Source of the DNA: Catonia carolina
Taxonomy: Eukaryota > Arthropoda > Insecta > Hemiptera > Achilidae
Direction: 5' to 3'
NCBI GenBank assembly: GCA_035578175.1
Contig: JAQMRL010000001.1
Coordinates: forward strand, 373,295,720-373,359,719
Length of the DNA: 64,000 nt
Part shown: positions 1 through 11,159 of the stretch, one piece after another
Layout: the number at the start of each line of letters is the position of its first letter
Position numbering within the stretch: the stretch's first letter is position 1
Translations under genes and position numbers: made by a program
The notes under the pieces: generated by a model
The model's database searches: none
What the model was told of the DNA's origin: nothing
What the model saw: only the letters and a program-made list of their open reading frames with translations

Positions 1-216
1 TTTTCTCCACAGAGCCTAGTTTAGTTTTAAAGTGTGATTTTTTGTATTATTAAGCCAAACTGAGGTTGATTTTAATTTTGTGTCATTCACTCTTGATTAA
101 AATTAGGTTATTTTTTTTTTAGGTTTGTTTTATAGTTTATTTCTAATATTAGGCCATATTGTTCATTATTTGCATTGGAAAGAGAAATTCGTATGAGCAT
201 TTCACACCAATTTTTT
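1..216 (+). repeat. 0.95-kb repeat family R, copy A (3' part)
   Basis: The first 216 bases match the 3' third of five other copies in this window (2325-3508, 11160-12010, 14449-15387, 20528-20904, 58069-59025). Shared landmarks are 'agagcctagtttag', 'aagccaaactgaggttgatt', 'caagagaaagttgtg' (degenerate here) and a closing 'ttcacacca'. No coding capacity is visible. The left part lies outside the window. Confidence 0.75.
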
Positions 217-417
217 GTACTTGACATAGTATTTTTATTTTTATTCATGTGTTCAGTTACATTGGAGAATTTTCGGTTACCTTTTTTAAAAATATTTATA
301 AGTAATTTAAAAAAAATAAATTTTAAGTCTTTTAAAAGATCCTTTAAAATACTTCTTTGTAGATGCACTTAATACATAGGTACTCTTAACATTTATCTGT
401 TTATGTTGTGTTTACAG

Positions 418-576
418 TCTGTACTGCAAAGACAACTTGGAAATCAGCCCTTGATTGTATTGAAAGACATGAAATTTTCAGTACTTAAGTCTTTGGTTGA
501 ATTCATGTACTGCGGTGAGACAAGTGTAACTGAAGAAAATCTAAATCCACTGATGGAAGCAGCAAAGTTTTTTGAG
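418..576 (+). CDS. BTB gene exon (BTB/POZ second half)
   Basis: A 159-bp exon of 53 codons, phase 0 at both ends. The acceptor is tttacag/TCT and the donor GAG/gtcagt. It encodes the BTB helix-strand core with LVEFMYCGE. The frame runs on past the donor in genomic DNA but leaves the BTB consensus at once, which supports the splice. Confidence 0.85.
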
Positions 577-3500
577 GTCAGTGTTTTTAGTATACATCTT
601 GCATTCGTATTATTGTAGTAATTAATTTTCACAATACGTCGCTGAGTTTATTGTTGTACTACGTTCTAAGAAATCAACAAAAAGAATTCCTTTCCAGTCC
701 CAAAAAACAGTCGTCATAACCTTTCTTGCAGACAACATTAGCATGCATTTCTTGGGAGAGTTTGTGCCCTCTTATTCCATAGACTGCAATTTTTTCACAA
801 TTCACATGTTTTACTCGAGTTTTGTCTCCAGTAATGATTCGATCGAGTAGTGAATCACCATCTTTTTCATAAGACTCCAAAAATGACAATTAAGCAGCCA
901 TACGCTGATTTTTATGGGTTTCTGTCAAGATTTTTGGAACCCATCTTGCACAAAATTTGTGGTAACCTAACTTGTTGACCTAACAATCTCGTGGAACATA
1001 TTTCTTGAGATTTTTGGAAAACTAAGCGAGAGCTCTGTTATTGTGAATCGGTGGTCTTCTTTAATCTTCTCATCAACTTAAGAGACAATTTCATCTGTCA
1101 CAATGCTCGGCCGCCCACTTCGTTCTTCATCATGCTCATTAGTTCGGCCATTTTTAAACCTAATGCACGATTGGCGCACTCCACCTTCAGTGATCACGCC
1201 CTTCTCCATACACTTAACGGAGTTGACGATAAATCTCAATTGGTTTATGGTTTTCTGTCAACAAGAACTGTATTACCGACTGCACCTTGCAACTCATGGG
1301 ATTTTCAATTGCGGCACACATTTCAAACTGTTACAGTAAAATAACGAGGACCGACAGCAACCTCTCACTAGCATGGCTGTTTAGCCACTGAACGGAGAAA
1401 TGCTATGACATCGTAATGGCCACGATAGCCCAGTTCCTAGTGGCTACAGAGCAAAATGTAATCGACTTTGTGGGTAGCCCTTGTATATGTGATGGCATGT
1501 AACATTTAATGGAATGGGATGATTTATTTGTATTGAATTTTTTTTTTGTAATATTTTGTTCTTAATAATATTTTGATTCCCAAAGATTTTATGTGTGAAT
1601 TGAAAGAAAGAAACCTACTGCGTATTTTAGTGATTGATTTCAGGGTTAGTCTTTATCAGATTGTCTATTAGGTTAATAGCATCACTTAAACATGAGAAAA
1701 AACTTGTCATTATGTCACATAACAGTAAAAATTTAGAAAATTTTTTTTTGCTGGTTCCAAAAAAATGGTTAATAGCATTAATGACAACAAACAACTGATT
1801 ATGTTTACTTGATATTTTATTGTTATTATTTTATTAATTGACTCCCTTGAATATCACAGAAAAAGACAACTCACGTAATGCAAAAATCAGTTAATATTAC
1901 TTAGCTAATCAGTAAATTTGTTTAATATGTTTATCTAGTTTTTGTTATCAGCTATTTTTAGTTCTAGTAGAGCGTTCATTTGAAGCAGGAGTGTAACTAA
2001 TGTAATATAAAAGATAGAATGTTTGTTAATACATGCACAAAAATAATGGTTCCAATGAATTCTTTCTTGTCAAAATATTCCTGATTAATAACAGGCTTAC
2101 TGACTTACTATCTTAGTTACTAATTAAAACTACTCGCTAGCTTTATTTACTCACAACCTTTTTTAGCTGTTATTATTTTTCTTTTTTTTTTAATTTTGTT
2201 TTCCTCGACTATCTTTTTTTGGTGTATCCTCATCAGAATATGTAAAATATAAAAATTAAAAACAATTTTGTTAAAATCCTTTCATGCAATGTTATATCTT
2301 GATACTTGTATAAAAAATTAATTCATTTTTACTTTCTCTTGCCTATATAATAAATATATAGAAAGGAAAGTATTGTTTTCATGTCTATTTTTCACCGGAT
2401 CTACAGATATCAGATGAATTAATGTCCCATAGCTGAGCGAGTGAGAGGGATATATGTAGCATAACTACGCTTGCGCTCTAAGGTCTTTACCGTTATAATC
2501 CAAATCTGAAAACGTACTACAGTCGTTATTTTGCTTGTTAGTTTACTGCGTGCATAAACGCTTGCTCACAACAATGAAGAAAATTTATACAATGTTATTG
2601 GAATGGCGTGTATGGTTTGTGCGAGTGAGAGCGTTATGCATTCTCTTACTCTCACGGCTAGGGGACTTTAGTTCATCTGATTACTGTACATGTTTTCAGA
2701 CCCCCTGAACCCAAAAATACATGTTTTTAGCGATTCTTCTGTGTGTGAACTGAATATCTCAAGATCAGAACATTGTACGAACTTGAAACTTGTAATTTAA
2801 ATTAGATACCACTAGAGGACCTGACACGAACATTTTCATCAAAATCGGTCAACTGGAAGTAGTAGTTTATTCATGTCATTTTTCACTTTTTTGGGAGTTT
2901 CTCAAAAACTGCTCCTAAAAAAATGGATTTTTTAAAAAATAGTCTCTTTTTATGCTCTACAAGATAGGGTAGGTGCCGTGTCTGCTGAAATTCTTGGTGA
3001 GGCTGTTTAATCATAAAAAATTGTTTTTTTTAAGATTTTAATATGCATTTTAGTGCAAAAATATATCTAGTAAAGGCTGTAGAGAATCTAAAATTTTTCA
3101 TTTTTTTGTATAAAGCTTAGTTTAGCGGTAATTAGCGATTTTCTGTTTTTTCTCATGAAAATGTGTAAAAATTGATTTTTTAAAGATTTTAGCCTTACGC
3201 ATTTTATGACAGAAAGTATACAATCAGATTTATAGGAAATAAAAAAATCTACAACTTTTATTTAGAGCATTTTTCTCTACAGAGCCTAGTTTAGCGTAAA
3301 ACAGTAATTTTCTGTATTTTTAAGCCAACCTGAGGTTGATTTTAATTTTGCATCTTTCACTCATGATTAGGTTAAGGAAATAAGGTTATGTTTATTGAGG
3401 TTAGTTTTTTGTTTATTTCTAATGTTTTATTACTAATGTTAGGTTATATTGTTAATTATTTGCATTGGCAAGAGAAAGTTGTGTGAGTATTTCACACCAG

Positions 3501-6500
3501 ATTTTTTTAAGATATTATTAATTTTTCAAAACAAGTGTCAAGAGATAACATCTCTGAAAGTATTTTAACAAAATTAGGTAAATTTTTGTATTTTATGTAC
3601 GTACACTGATGATTGTAGTAGATCCACTGAAATATGTAAGTTACAGAAAATAAAAATTATACCAGCTATAAAAAGATAGTGAAAATTTATAGTATTTTTA
3701 CTTAAGGCATTGTTATAGATCTTGGCTGTTTATTGGTTTTATTTTAAACTTGCTTGCTGAGTAGTCACATTTTTCCTAAGTTGATTTAAAAATAGACTCA
3801 GTTGTTACAAAAAATATTCAATGAACATTCTTATGGAGTTTCACATTTCTAAAGCCGAACATACACGGTTCAATTTGGTTGCTCAGTGTGGATGAATCAA
3901 TGAAATTTATTTTTAACGGCATTGAAAGGACTTTGTCTACATGGTTCAATGCAATTGAAAAGTTAATGTAAAACCATGAAGTCAAACAATTTCAGAAAAC
4001 TTTATTGAGATCTGTAATAAAATTGCAAAGATTCATAAAAAGCGGCAGCTTTTCTTGGTCGTGTTCTTGGACACGACCAGGGATATTATATAAAATCGAA
4101 TTCGGCGGCTCTGAAATTTTTTTTTGAAAAGAACTAGAAAAGAAGACCACAAGACATTCAAAAATCATTTATACACGTCTATTAAACAATTCAAACTGTT
4201 TGACAAACCTCAATGCTGTCATTCTAAAAATTTAAATGCAGTTCACTGCGTTTTCAATCACCTGAATGCCAATCTACACAAATCAGTTTTGTTGAGTTTA
4301 CCATGTTGATCAACGCCATTGAAACAAAGTAGAAGCTAGTCGACTTCCTTCAACACTTCTTCTTCTTTTTCTTCTTTGGCCTCGCCTCTTCCCGTTACGC
4401 GGGGTCAGCTTTCCCAATCAGAGAGCTCCATTTGTTACGCTCCTGTGCGTCTTCCTCGGATAAGCCCAACATTTTCATGTCTCTTTGGACATCCGTCATC
4501 CACGTGGTAAGGGGTCTACCCCTTCCTCTCCTCCCTGTAGCCATGGAAAGGCACCTGTTCACGACATGATCATCCGTTCTCCTGAGCACATGACCATACC
4601 ATCTCATCCTGGACTCTTGCACCTTTTCTGCTATATTAGCAACTTTGAAGGTTCCCCTTATATGCTCATTCCGCACCTTATCCTTCAATGTGACTCCTCC
4701 CGCCCATCGCAGCATGTGCATCTCTGTAGTGTGGAGTTTCTGTTCATGCACTCTCTTAAGTGCCCAAGCTTCACTGCCATAGACAAGTGCTGGTCTAACT
4801 GCCGCTCTGTAGACTCTTCCCTTTATTTTTATGGTTACTTTTGGGTCACACAGAACCCCAGTCAGCATACGCCACTTGTTCCAGCCCGATGTTATTTTAT
4901 GCACTATTTCAGCCTCCATGGATCCATCCTCTGAGATCACTGCCCCCAGATACTTGAAAGTTTTAATTCTGGGCAGGGGGGTTGCCTCAAGTTTGATGTC
5001 TCCACTATTGATATTGATTCAACCTCAATTTACCATGGATATTTGGCTTTAGTGTTATGTTATCCTTTCTGCAGGTTAAAGGTTTGTCGTCGATGACAAA
5101 AGAAGCCATTGGTGAACGCAGTTTAACACCATCCCAATCTCAATCTCCTGTATCATCAATGAATGGTATAACTCCATCTGGTAAGAAATTTATTATTCAC
5201 ATTTATCATGCAGAATAGATTAAAAATGTAAATATCTGAAACAATATTGTTTTTAATGTGTTATTTGAGGTCAAAGTATATTATGAATCTGTAATTATTA
5301 TGGTGTGGCTTAGCTACATTCACATCATAGATGACTTACGATAAAAACAGAATTTTATTCTGAATTTGATAATATTTAACATACGAGCTCTGTTAAAAAA
5401 AGTTCCTGAATTTCTTTTATAGCGTTCCTACAGTTAGTTCCACAGAGATCTACCAGGGTTCATTGTCTTGATAGAAACATCAAGAGTTACCTCCATTTTG
5501 TAGTTTGTTGATATCTTGCTTAGTTGCGGAGAAACAGCTGTTTTAGTAAAGGTGTTTTCTGTGTGTTTGTCAAAGTTAAAAATGAGTGACTTGCATGAAC
5601 AGCGTTGTTCCGTGAAATTTTTCCTGAAACTCAGAAAATCTTTCACGGAAACTCATGAATTGCTTGTCAAGGCTTATGGTGATGAATCCATGAAAAGAAC
5701 AACTTGCTATGATTGGTTCAAATGGTTTAAAAATGGTCGTCAAATTCGCTCCAATGTGAAGGTCATGCTAATTGTTTTTTTCGATGCCAGAGGGGTTGTC
5801 CATTATGAATACCTTTCTCTAGGCTCTACAGTTAACCAGTCTTACTACGGTAAACTTCTGAAATGCCTATGACTAAAAATCAGATGAAAACATCCTGAAC
5901 TTTTGGCGAGTGGTGGCTGGTTCTTCCACCACAACAATGCACCAGTCCTCAGAACTCATGAGTTTTGGCTAGTAATTCGGTTACCAAGCTTCCCCACCCA
6001 CTCTACTCAGCAACCTGTGACATCTTCTTGTTCCCCTAATTCAAAAACCTTCTCAAAGGAAAAAGATTTGCCACGATTCCTGAGATTCAGAAGAACACGA
6101 CAGAAAAGCTGAAGGCCATTCTAGAAGAAGAATTCCAGGATTGCTTCAGAAAGTGCAAACTCCAATGGGACAACTTTGTATGTTGGGGAGGTGATTTCTT
6201 TGAAGGGGATCCAAACCCCTAAGCTTTACGTCAAGTTTATTTTTATAAAAAAATTCGAGAACTTTTTCATAAGACCTTGTAGGTTATTATTTGTTGAAGG
6301 CTTTGGTACAGATTGTCATAGTACTTGATCAGATGTTATACCACAAGCAGCCATCTCTTGCCATTCATATTATTACTTGGTGCTTTCAAGACGATGTGTT
6401 ATAGGAATTATCCTGTTCACCTACTCATTCAGTAATGATGATGTCCATATTGAAAAACCATTTCTAAGCAAAGCTGCTATTATTGTGGTATATTTAAAAA

Positions 6501-9500
6501 GTGAGTTTTCTGTTTGTTTTGGAAATTATAAAAAACCTGGTTATTACAAAATTTGTTTACTGTCACAGCAGTTTTAAATTCTTTTCCTTGTGTGACATGT
6601 TTTGTGTGCTCCGTTATTTTTTTATTTAATTAAAATTAACTTGTCACTTTATCTGTGCATTTGTTGTTTCTAGGAAGAGGAGGGAGACGACCTGGTGCTG
6701 GGAGAGGAAGAAGGCCTGCAGCGGTACCGGTTACACAAGCACCTCTTACCAATCCACCAACAGAATCTGCACAAATCCTTTTGTCCTTATCTGGTAGTCC
6801 TGTTCAGTCATTACAAACGGCAAACCGTAATGTTCGTATCAATCCAAACAGTCGTATTGGTAAAGTGTTTACTCAAGACAATAATCTTTTAGAATCAAAG
6901 CCTTATATCCGTAATGGAACTCTAGGAGCTGGTGATGCCGGAAGGCCCCTTAGAGGTGGTTATGAGCCAAGAAGACGTGGAAGGCGAAGAAATCCAGCAA
7001 ACATAGCATATAACAGAAGTAACCTAGCATATAAAGAATCTGAAGCGAGCAGAATTGCTGTAGAAAATTTACAAAAAGAAATGGATGGTCAGTGTGATCA
7101 GAAAGATAGATCCGTTATCGACTCTAAACTTCTATGGAATACAAATACTGTCGATAAATCGCCTTTACTTGCTTCTCTGTTATCAAAAGCTGAATATGGT
7201 TCAAAAATTAAAACAGAAAATGATGATTCGCCAAATTGTGAAAGTTCAATTATGGGTGATGGAGAGACCTTAGTATACCAGGTTGATGGTGATGCCATGC
7301 AAGGAAATAATATTAAGTATATAGAGGCTTTAAAAGAAGCCGGTTTACCTACAGATGTACCTATTTTAATTGACAATGGTGATGGCAATTACATTACCTT
7401 GACCGAAGATGTTTTGATGAATGTAATGGAAGGAAAAGAAGAATTCCAGTTTCAAGTGACCGAAGGAACATTAGAAGGACATGAAGTTGGAGAAGGAGTA
7501 GTATTACAAGATGGTTCTATAGTGATGGAGAGAAAAAGGAACACCAACGATAATTCAATGGTTAATTTTGGAGATAAAAAGGAAAATTCACCTGGAGTCC
7601 GTCAGTTTGTTGTAAAAGAAATGCAGGCCACTAAATCAGATGAAGAGGATTTGGCAAATGTTTTATCAGAAAGTGTCAAAAAAGATGGTAATAAGAATGG
7701 TGGCAAGATGTCTGTACAGGAAATTATAAACGAAGCTGTCTTAGAGAGTCTTAAGTCCGATAACAAAGATTCTGAAATGGATCCAGATGCAGTAGTCTTA
7801 TTTGAGGTAACAGAAAATGCAAAAGTAGAAAAATATGTAGTTTCGTCTAAAGAAGTAAATGTCTTGAAGGCATTAAATGAGCAAATCGTTCAACGAAAGA
7901 AACATCTACAAGATGTTAAGAAGACACCTTTATCGCCTGTTGGAGTCATCGGTGGTAACACAAAAATAGCAGAAGTTAAACTGACTATAGGAAAATCAAA
8001 ATCCACTAAATCTATACTATCTCAGGTTCTAGAGTGCGCTCAAGAAAAACTGAAACAATCAAATAAAGCATTTAAAACACCAGATAATACTGAAAAGAAA
8101 GATGTGATTAAAGGGCAATCGCAACTTGTTGAGTTAGAGTTCATTGATGGCAACGGTGAAAAAATTGAAGGTTACCAAGTCGAAGGGACAATGATTACCG
8201 ACAAACAATTTGAAGAAATAAATGCACAACAAAGCGAAAATTCTACAGTTAAAGATGATGACGTTATGAATTTACTTTCGTTAGATCAAGATTTATCTGA
8301 AACTGACAGGATTGAAGAAAATAATATGGATGGTGAATCTAGCATGGGTTTAGTCGATGGATCGGTTAGGGAAAAAGAAGATGAAGAATCGACTATTATT
8401 AATGAAAAGAACGATATCTTAGAAGAGAGTTATAGTGAAGTGGTCGATTACCATAAAGGTTTAGAAAGTTATGATATTCAAAGAAGTAATGATGAAGTAG
8501 TCACGGATAAAGAAGAAGATAATTTATGTGTAGAAAGTTCAGATCATTTAAATATCAATAAAGTACAAAGTTTAGTTGTAACTGATGAAGTACAAAATTT
8601 AGATTCTGCTGAAGTACAAACTTTTGGTGTCAATGAAGTACAAAATGATAAAAGTGCGGACATTGAGCAGGAAATGTCGTTAAATGAAGATGAATGTAAA
8701 GTAATGAGTGTTGAGCAAGCGTTGGAAGCAATGATGGGAGTCGGTGAAGCAATGTTGATGAAAGAAGACAGTAATATTGATACTGTGGAAAGAGATGAGA
8801 GTAATGTAGATACCATAGAACGAGATGAGAATAGTATTGATACAGTTGAGAGGGAAGATAGCAATATCGATACCACTGAAAAAGAAGACAGTACTGTCGG
8901 GACTGTAGAAAGAGAAAATAGTAATATTGATACCCTTGAAATAAAAGATAACAATGAAGACGCGATTGAGACAGAAGGTTGTAGCAGTAGTAATATTGAT
9001 GCTATTGAAACTGAAGACAGCAATAATGGAATTGGTGACTGTAGAGAAGAAAGTCAATCAGAAGTCATAGAACCTGAATTTCACCCAGGTGCTGACCTAC
9101 CAATGATTGTTACAGATGAAAACTCCCAACCGGAAGTGGAACAAGTAGTTTCAAACCATACACCTGAATTCCAAGAATATATGACAGAAAAAGTTGAAGA
9201 TATCCATGTCAACAAAAATAACGAAGTGGTAATTGTAGAACCTGTCGAAGAAATGATTCTTGAAGCGTTAGAAGTCGGTGAAGAGAAAAGAACAGATGTT
9301 ATAAACAACGTGTTGGTTTCAGAAGGTTCACCAGAAACTTCTGAAGCTGATGGTAAAGTTTCATCTCCAACCAAAGATGTACCATTCGCAGTCGGTTTAC
9401 TTCCACTTAAAACTGCCCTTGAAAAAATACAAACTATTCCTGAACACCAGCCTAGAAAGACTAGATCTAGTTCCGTGTCCAAAGAAGATAACATCACACC

Positions 9501-9660
9501 AAAAAGAAGAAGTTCTATGGGAAGTAGTCCTCATGAACCTGCTGACAAAAAATTAAAAATGAGCGAAGTCGTGAGTGACGATAATTCTATGTGTGATTAT
9601 AATGAACAAATTGAACTAACATCAGCAGAAGAAGTTGAATTGTGTGAACCTTCATCATGA
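418..9660 (+). CDS. BTB/POZ-domain protein with acidic, AT-hook-bearing C-terminus (3 visible exons, 5' incomplete)
   Basis: The exons are 418-576, 5075-5180 and 6674-9660, joined in phases 0 and 1 with AG/GT borders. Together they encode about 1083 residues, with the start upstream of the window. The first exon carries the second half of a TTK-type BTB/POZ fold (PLIVLKDMKF, LVEFMYCGE). The second completes it (FFEV joins VKGLSSM) and adds a Ser/Pro/Gln linker. The last exon begins with a Gly/Arg-rich AT-hook-like patch (GRGGRRPGAGRGRRP), then a second basic cluster (RRRGRRRN). It continues as a low-complexity acidic region with a 10-residue tandem repeat (8764-9029) and ends with NLS-like basic motifs (PKRRSS, KKLK). 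BTB proteins of this type act as nuclear dimerising chromatin or transcription factors; that role here is inferred from the fold. No C2H2 fingers or Psq helix are present in this isoform. I cannot assign an ortholog. Confidence 0.85.
625..1483 (-). pseudogene. mariner transposase remnant in BTB intron
   Basis: Read on the minus strand, this gives successive mariner transposase blocks: RPSIVTDEIVS, ITELSLSFPKIS, KLGYHKFCARWVPKIL, SFLESYEKDGDSLLDRI, ITGDKT (equivalent to the first catalytic Asp region, TGDET) and VDFLERSTTIN. Frameshifts and stops separate them. The C-terminal third, including the second and third catalytic Asp, is absent. The high-coordinate end looks like an original terminus, because a TIR-like 'caagggctaccca' (minus strand) abuts TA at 1484-1485. 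The low end is truncated about 50 bases past the BTB exon donor. Confidence 0.8.
1486..2324. other. intron sequence, nothing recognised
   Basis: AT-rich BTB-gene intron. I see no coding block, RNA gene or clear element ends here. Confidence 0.6.
2325..3508 (+). repeat. repeat family R, copy B (near full-length, with nested MITE)
   Basis: It starts with 'tttttactttctcttgcc', runs through the family landmarks 'tcagaccccctgaaccc', 'cgaacattttcatcaaaatc' and 'agagcctagtttag', and ends at 'gtatttcacaccagat'. It is interrupted at 2406-2684 by an unrelated inverted-repeat insert. Compared with copy D, the order and spacing of blocks are otherwise kept. Confidence 0.8.
2406..2684. mobile_element. 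279-bp MITE nested in repeat R copy B
   Basis: The ends are inverted repeats: left 'atcagatgaattaatgtccc' against 'atcagatgaactaaagtccc' read from the right, followed by a related TAGC/GAGAG stretch. Copies C, D and F lack this insert, and the sequence at the junction (tctaca / tgtaca) is consistent with a short target duplication ending in TACA. Confidence 0.65.
3509..4340. other. intron sequence with one hairpin
   Basis: No gene is recognised. At about 4057-4081 there is a short hairpin (tggtcgtgtt and gacacgacca). A Harbinger-like 'gccgaacatacacggttcaa' occurs near 3852, but I could not find a matching opposite end. Confidence 0.4.
4352..5045 (-). pseudogene. non-LTR retrotransposon (LINE) 3' end, 5'-truncated
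   Basis: The minus strand reads open from 4940 to 4395 as the C-terminal part of a LINE reverse-transcriptase polyprotein. Blocks include FKYLGAVIS just upstream, YGSEAWALK, EMHMLRWAGGVTLKDKVRNE, MRWYGHVLRR and RGRGRPLTTW. This tail organisation, without RNase H, is typical of RTE/BovB-like insect LINEs; the clade is inferred. The 3' flank on the minus strand carries a GAA-rich tail (4357-4378). The 5' truncation point is about 30 bases before the BTB exon acceptor at 5075. Confidence 0.85.
5075..5180 (+). CDS. BTB gene exon (end of BTB fold and linker)
   Basis: A 106-bp exon with acceptor tttctgcag/GTTAAA and donor ATCTG/gtaag. VKGLSSM restores the canonical end of the BTB domain after FFEV, and the exon ends in phase 1. 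The linker is rich in Ser, Pro and Gln. A LINE 3' fragment ends about 30 bases upstream of the acceptor. Confidence 0.85.
5384..6279 (+). mobile_element. internally deleted mariner element
   Basis: An 896-bp element flanked by TA (5382-5383, 6280-6281). The TIRs are related: left 'aaaaaaagttcctgaattt' and right, inverted, 'gaaaaagttctcgaattt'. A coding remnant (5582-6222) starts MSDLHEQRCSVKFFLKLRKS with the mariner N-terminal HTH. It then jumps from FKNGRQ straight to [17 protein letters not shown], so roughly 400 bp of the middle, including the first catalytic Asp, is missing. The HHNNAP block shows Asp to Asn at the second catalytic position. Frameshifts follow. It lies in the intron before the terminal BTB exon. 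Confidence 0.85.
6282..6673 (+). other. end of BTB intron, nothing else recognised
   Basis: AT-rich intron sequence between the mariner remnant and the terminal exon, closing with a T-rich stretch and the acceptor tttctag. Confidence 0.5.
6674..9660 (+). CDS. BTB gene terminal exon (AT-hook-like patch and acidic tail)
   Basis: A 2987-bp exon that completes the split Gly codon left by the previous exon and then reads 994 further codons to TGA. The acceptor is tttctag/GAAGAGG. The open frame begins slightly upstream in intron sequence, so the exon start is set by the acceptor and phase. The N-terminus is Arg/Gly-rich; most of the rest is Glu/Asp/Ser/Val. The 10-residue unit SNIDTVERDE and its variants recurs about eight times. 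The basic C-terminal stretch could be a nuclear localisation signal. Confidence 0.88.
8764..9029 (+). repeat. 30-bp coding tandem repeat in BTB gene
   Basis: About eight imperfect copies of a 30-bp unit encode SNIDTVERDE-like decapeptides (SNVDTIERDE, SNIDTTEKED, SNIDTLEIKD and others), all in frame. The repeat sits within the acidic tail and keeps its reading frame despite nucleotide divergence. Confidence 0.85.
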
Positions 9661-9996
9661 AATTAAGACTATGTTTTGTTAAGATTATGTTTATTTTGCA
9701 AGATTATTTTTACTTTTAAAGGGACATTATTGTTTTCACATGGATTTCTGTGTTATAGAATAGTGACAAATTATTAACTTGAATTCATTCAAGATTTTTC
9801 TGTATAGTTTGTATATAAAATTATTTGCTTTAAAAGCTAAAACACCTTTTTCTTTTTTTATACAAAATATAGTTTATTTAATTCATCCTCGTGGAAGATT
9901 GCAGTAGTTTTATTTATTAGATCGCTCAGAAGAGTGTAAAGAAGTGTTTTTGATATATTGAAGATTAGTTACTGCCTTATTTGATTTGTTTTTTTT

Positions 9997-10017
9997 TGTG
10001 TGTGTGTGTGTGTGTGT
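9997..10017. repeat. (TG)n microsatellite
   Basis: About ten TG units after a T run, in the presumed 3' UTR. Confidence 0.9.
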
Positions 10018-10545
10018 AAATGGTCAAATTAGATTTATATTTAAGTAGCCCCTATATAGTATTTTAAAATATTTGTAAGGATTATATTTACATGTTAAAT
10101 ATTTGTTTGTATTATTTTATATTATTATATGATTTGTATAAAATATTTTAAGGTTTTACAAAAAGAAATTTCACTATTGTAGCACTTAAAAAGATATTGT
10201 ATAATGCATACATTTTATAATTATATAGATATATGTTTCATCACCTTATTATTATATACTATTATTATTATAGAATGCTTTTGCACTTTTGCATAGGGAG
10301 GTGTGAACACTAAGTAATACAAGTAAAAGTTTAAGTATTTAGTTTTTAATTCTTTTGATCTCTTTCAAAACCATTTTTCTTAGTAATTATTTCATGTGCA
10401 GTATATCCTCTCTAACCGCAAATTTATTATTATGCAAAAAGAAAATCTAGTGTACAGGTTTTCCACGTGCAAGAAGCCAAGTATTCTTGCTCACTTTGCC
10501 ACTTTAGCATGAACTGTCGATCAGCAAGTCTATAGCAGCGTGCAA

Positions 10546-10551
10546 AATAAA
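10546..10551 (+). promoter_or_regulatory. candidate poly(A) signal AATAAA
   Basis: Hexamer 886 bases after the BTB gene stop codon. It is a candidate only, because such hexamers are common in AT-rich DNA. Confidence 0.3.
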
Positions 10552-10844
10552 TATCGACAAACCATCATTTTTGTATATATTAAGTACCATGCGCGAGTTG
10601 AATTTTTCTATTCAATTTTTGTTTGTTAATTTTATTTTAATAATTACAGAAAGTACCTGCTGTAATGGATTATTTGGTGAATGCCGATGTATGTTTTTGA
10701 GAAAGTTTGTTATATCAAATTACGGGCACATTACAATATTGTCTGCCTAATGTACGTATCTAAGCTTGTACTATAAATTGCGTACATAAACACTTGATTT
10801 TGACATGCCTTAGATTAATACTGAGACATTAGAAAATACAACAC

Positions 10845-10900
10845 TGTAGGTCTTTGTTATAACGGACTAAATGGGGGAGATGAAAGTCCGTTGTACCAAA
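10845..10900. mobile_element. pogo-like terminal sequence
   Basis: The stretch 'actgtaggtctttgttataa' followed by 'cggact' resembles, inverted, sequences at 13862-13893 (gtccgttacagcaagg, then acctactgta) and 15562-15595 (agtctgttatagtggg). This suggests broken ends of one TIR element family that was later filled with other repeats. No transposase is visible. Confidence 0.35.
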
Positions 10901-11159
10901 ATATAGCCAGGCAAAGCAGCAATTTTTATGTAAACTGTTAATTTTTATTATAGTCAAATTCATAGCCGGTATAAATATTTTGTAACCAGCATTAAGTAAT
11001 TATTAAAGAAATACATTAAAATATTTTGTACTTAACATGGTTATAGACAACTGCAGTAACGGAAAAAAATGTTTTAGCAACAGGATTTAGATGTTACAAA
11101 ACGGGTGAAATAATCAAACACTTGTAGATTAAGAAAAGGTAATACTGTTCTATAATCTT

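Larger units (their letters stand above)
9661..10844 (+). other. BTB gene 3' UTR and flank
   Basis: AT-rich sequence after the stop codon with no further coding signal. A (TG)n run lies at 9997-10017. A canonical AATAAA at 10546-10551 is one plausible poly(A) signal; the true 3' end cannot be fixed from sequence alone. Confidence 0.5.

Noticed and set aside
4485..5052. Plus-strand frames at the LINE fragment
   Set aside because: Antisense to a recognisable LINE C-terminus.
8544..9057. Long minus-strand open frames opposite the BTB tail
   Set aside because: They are Ser/Leu or Ile/Phe-rich shadows of the acidic repeat in the real exon; no independent gene signal.
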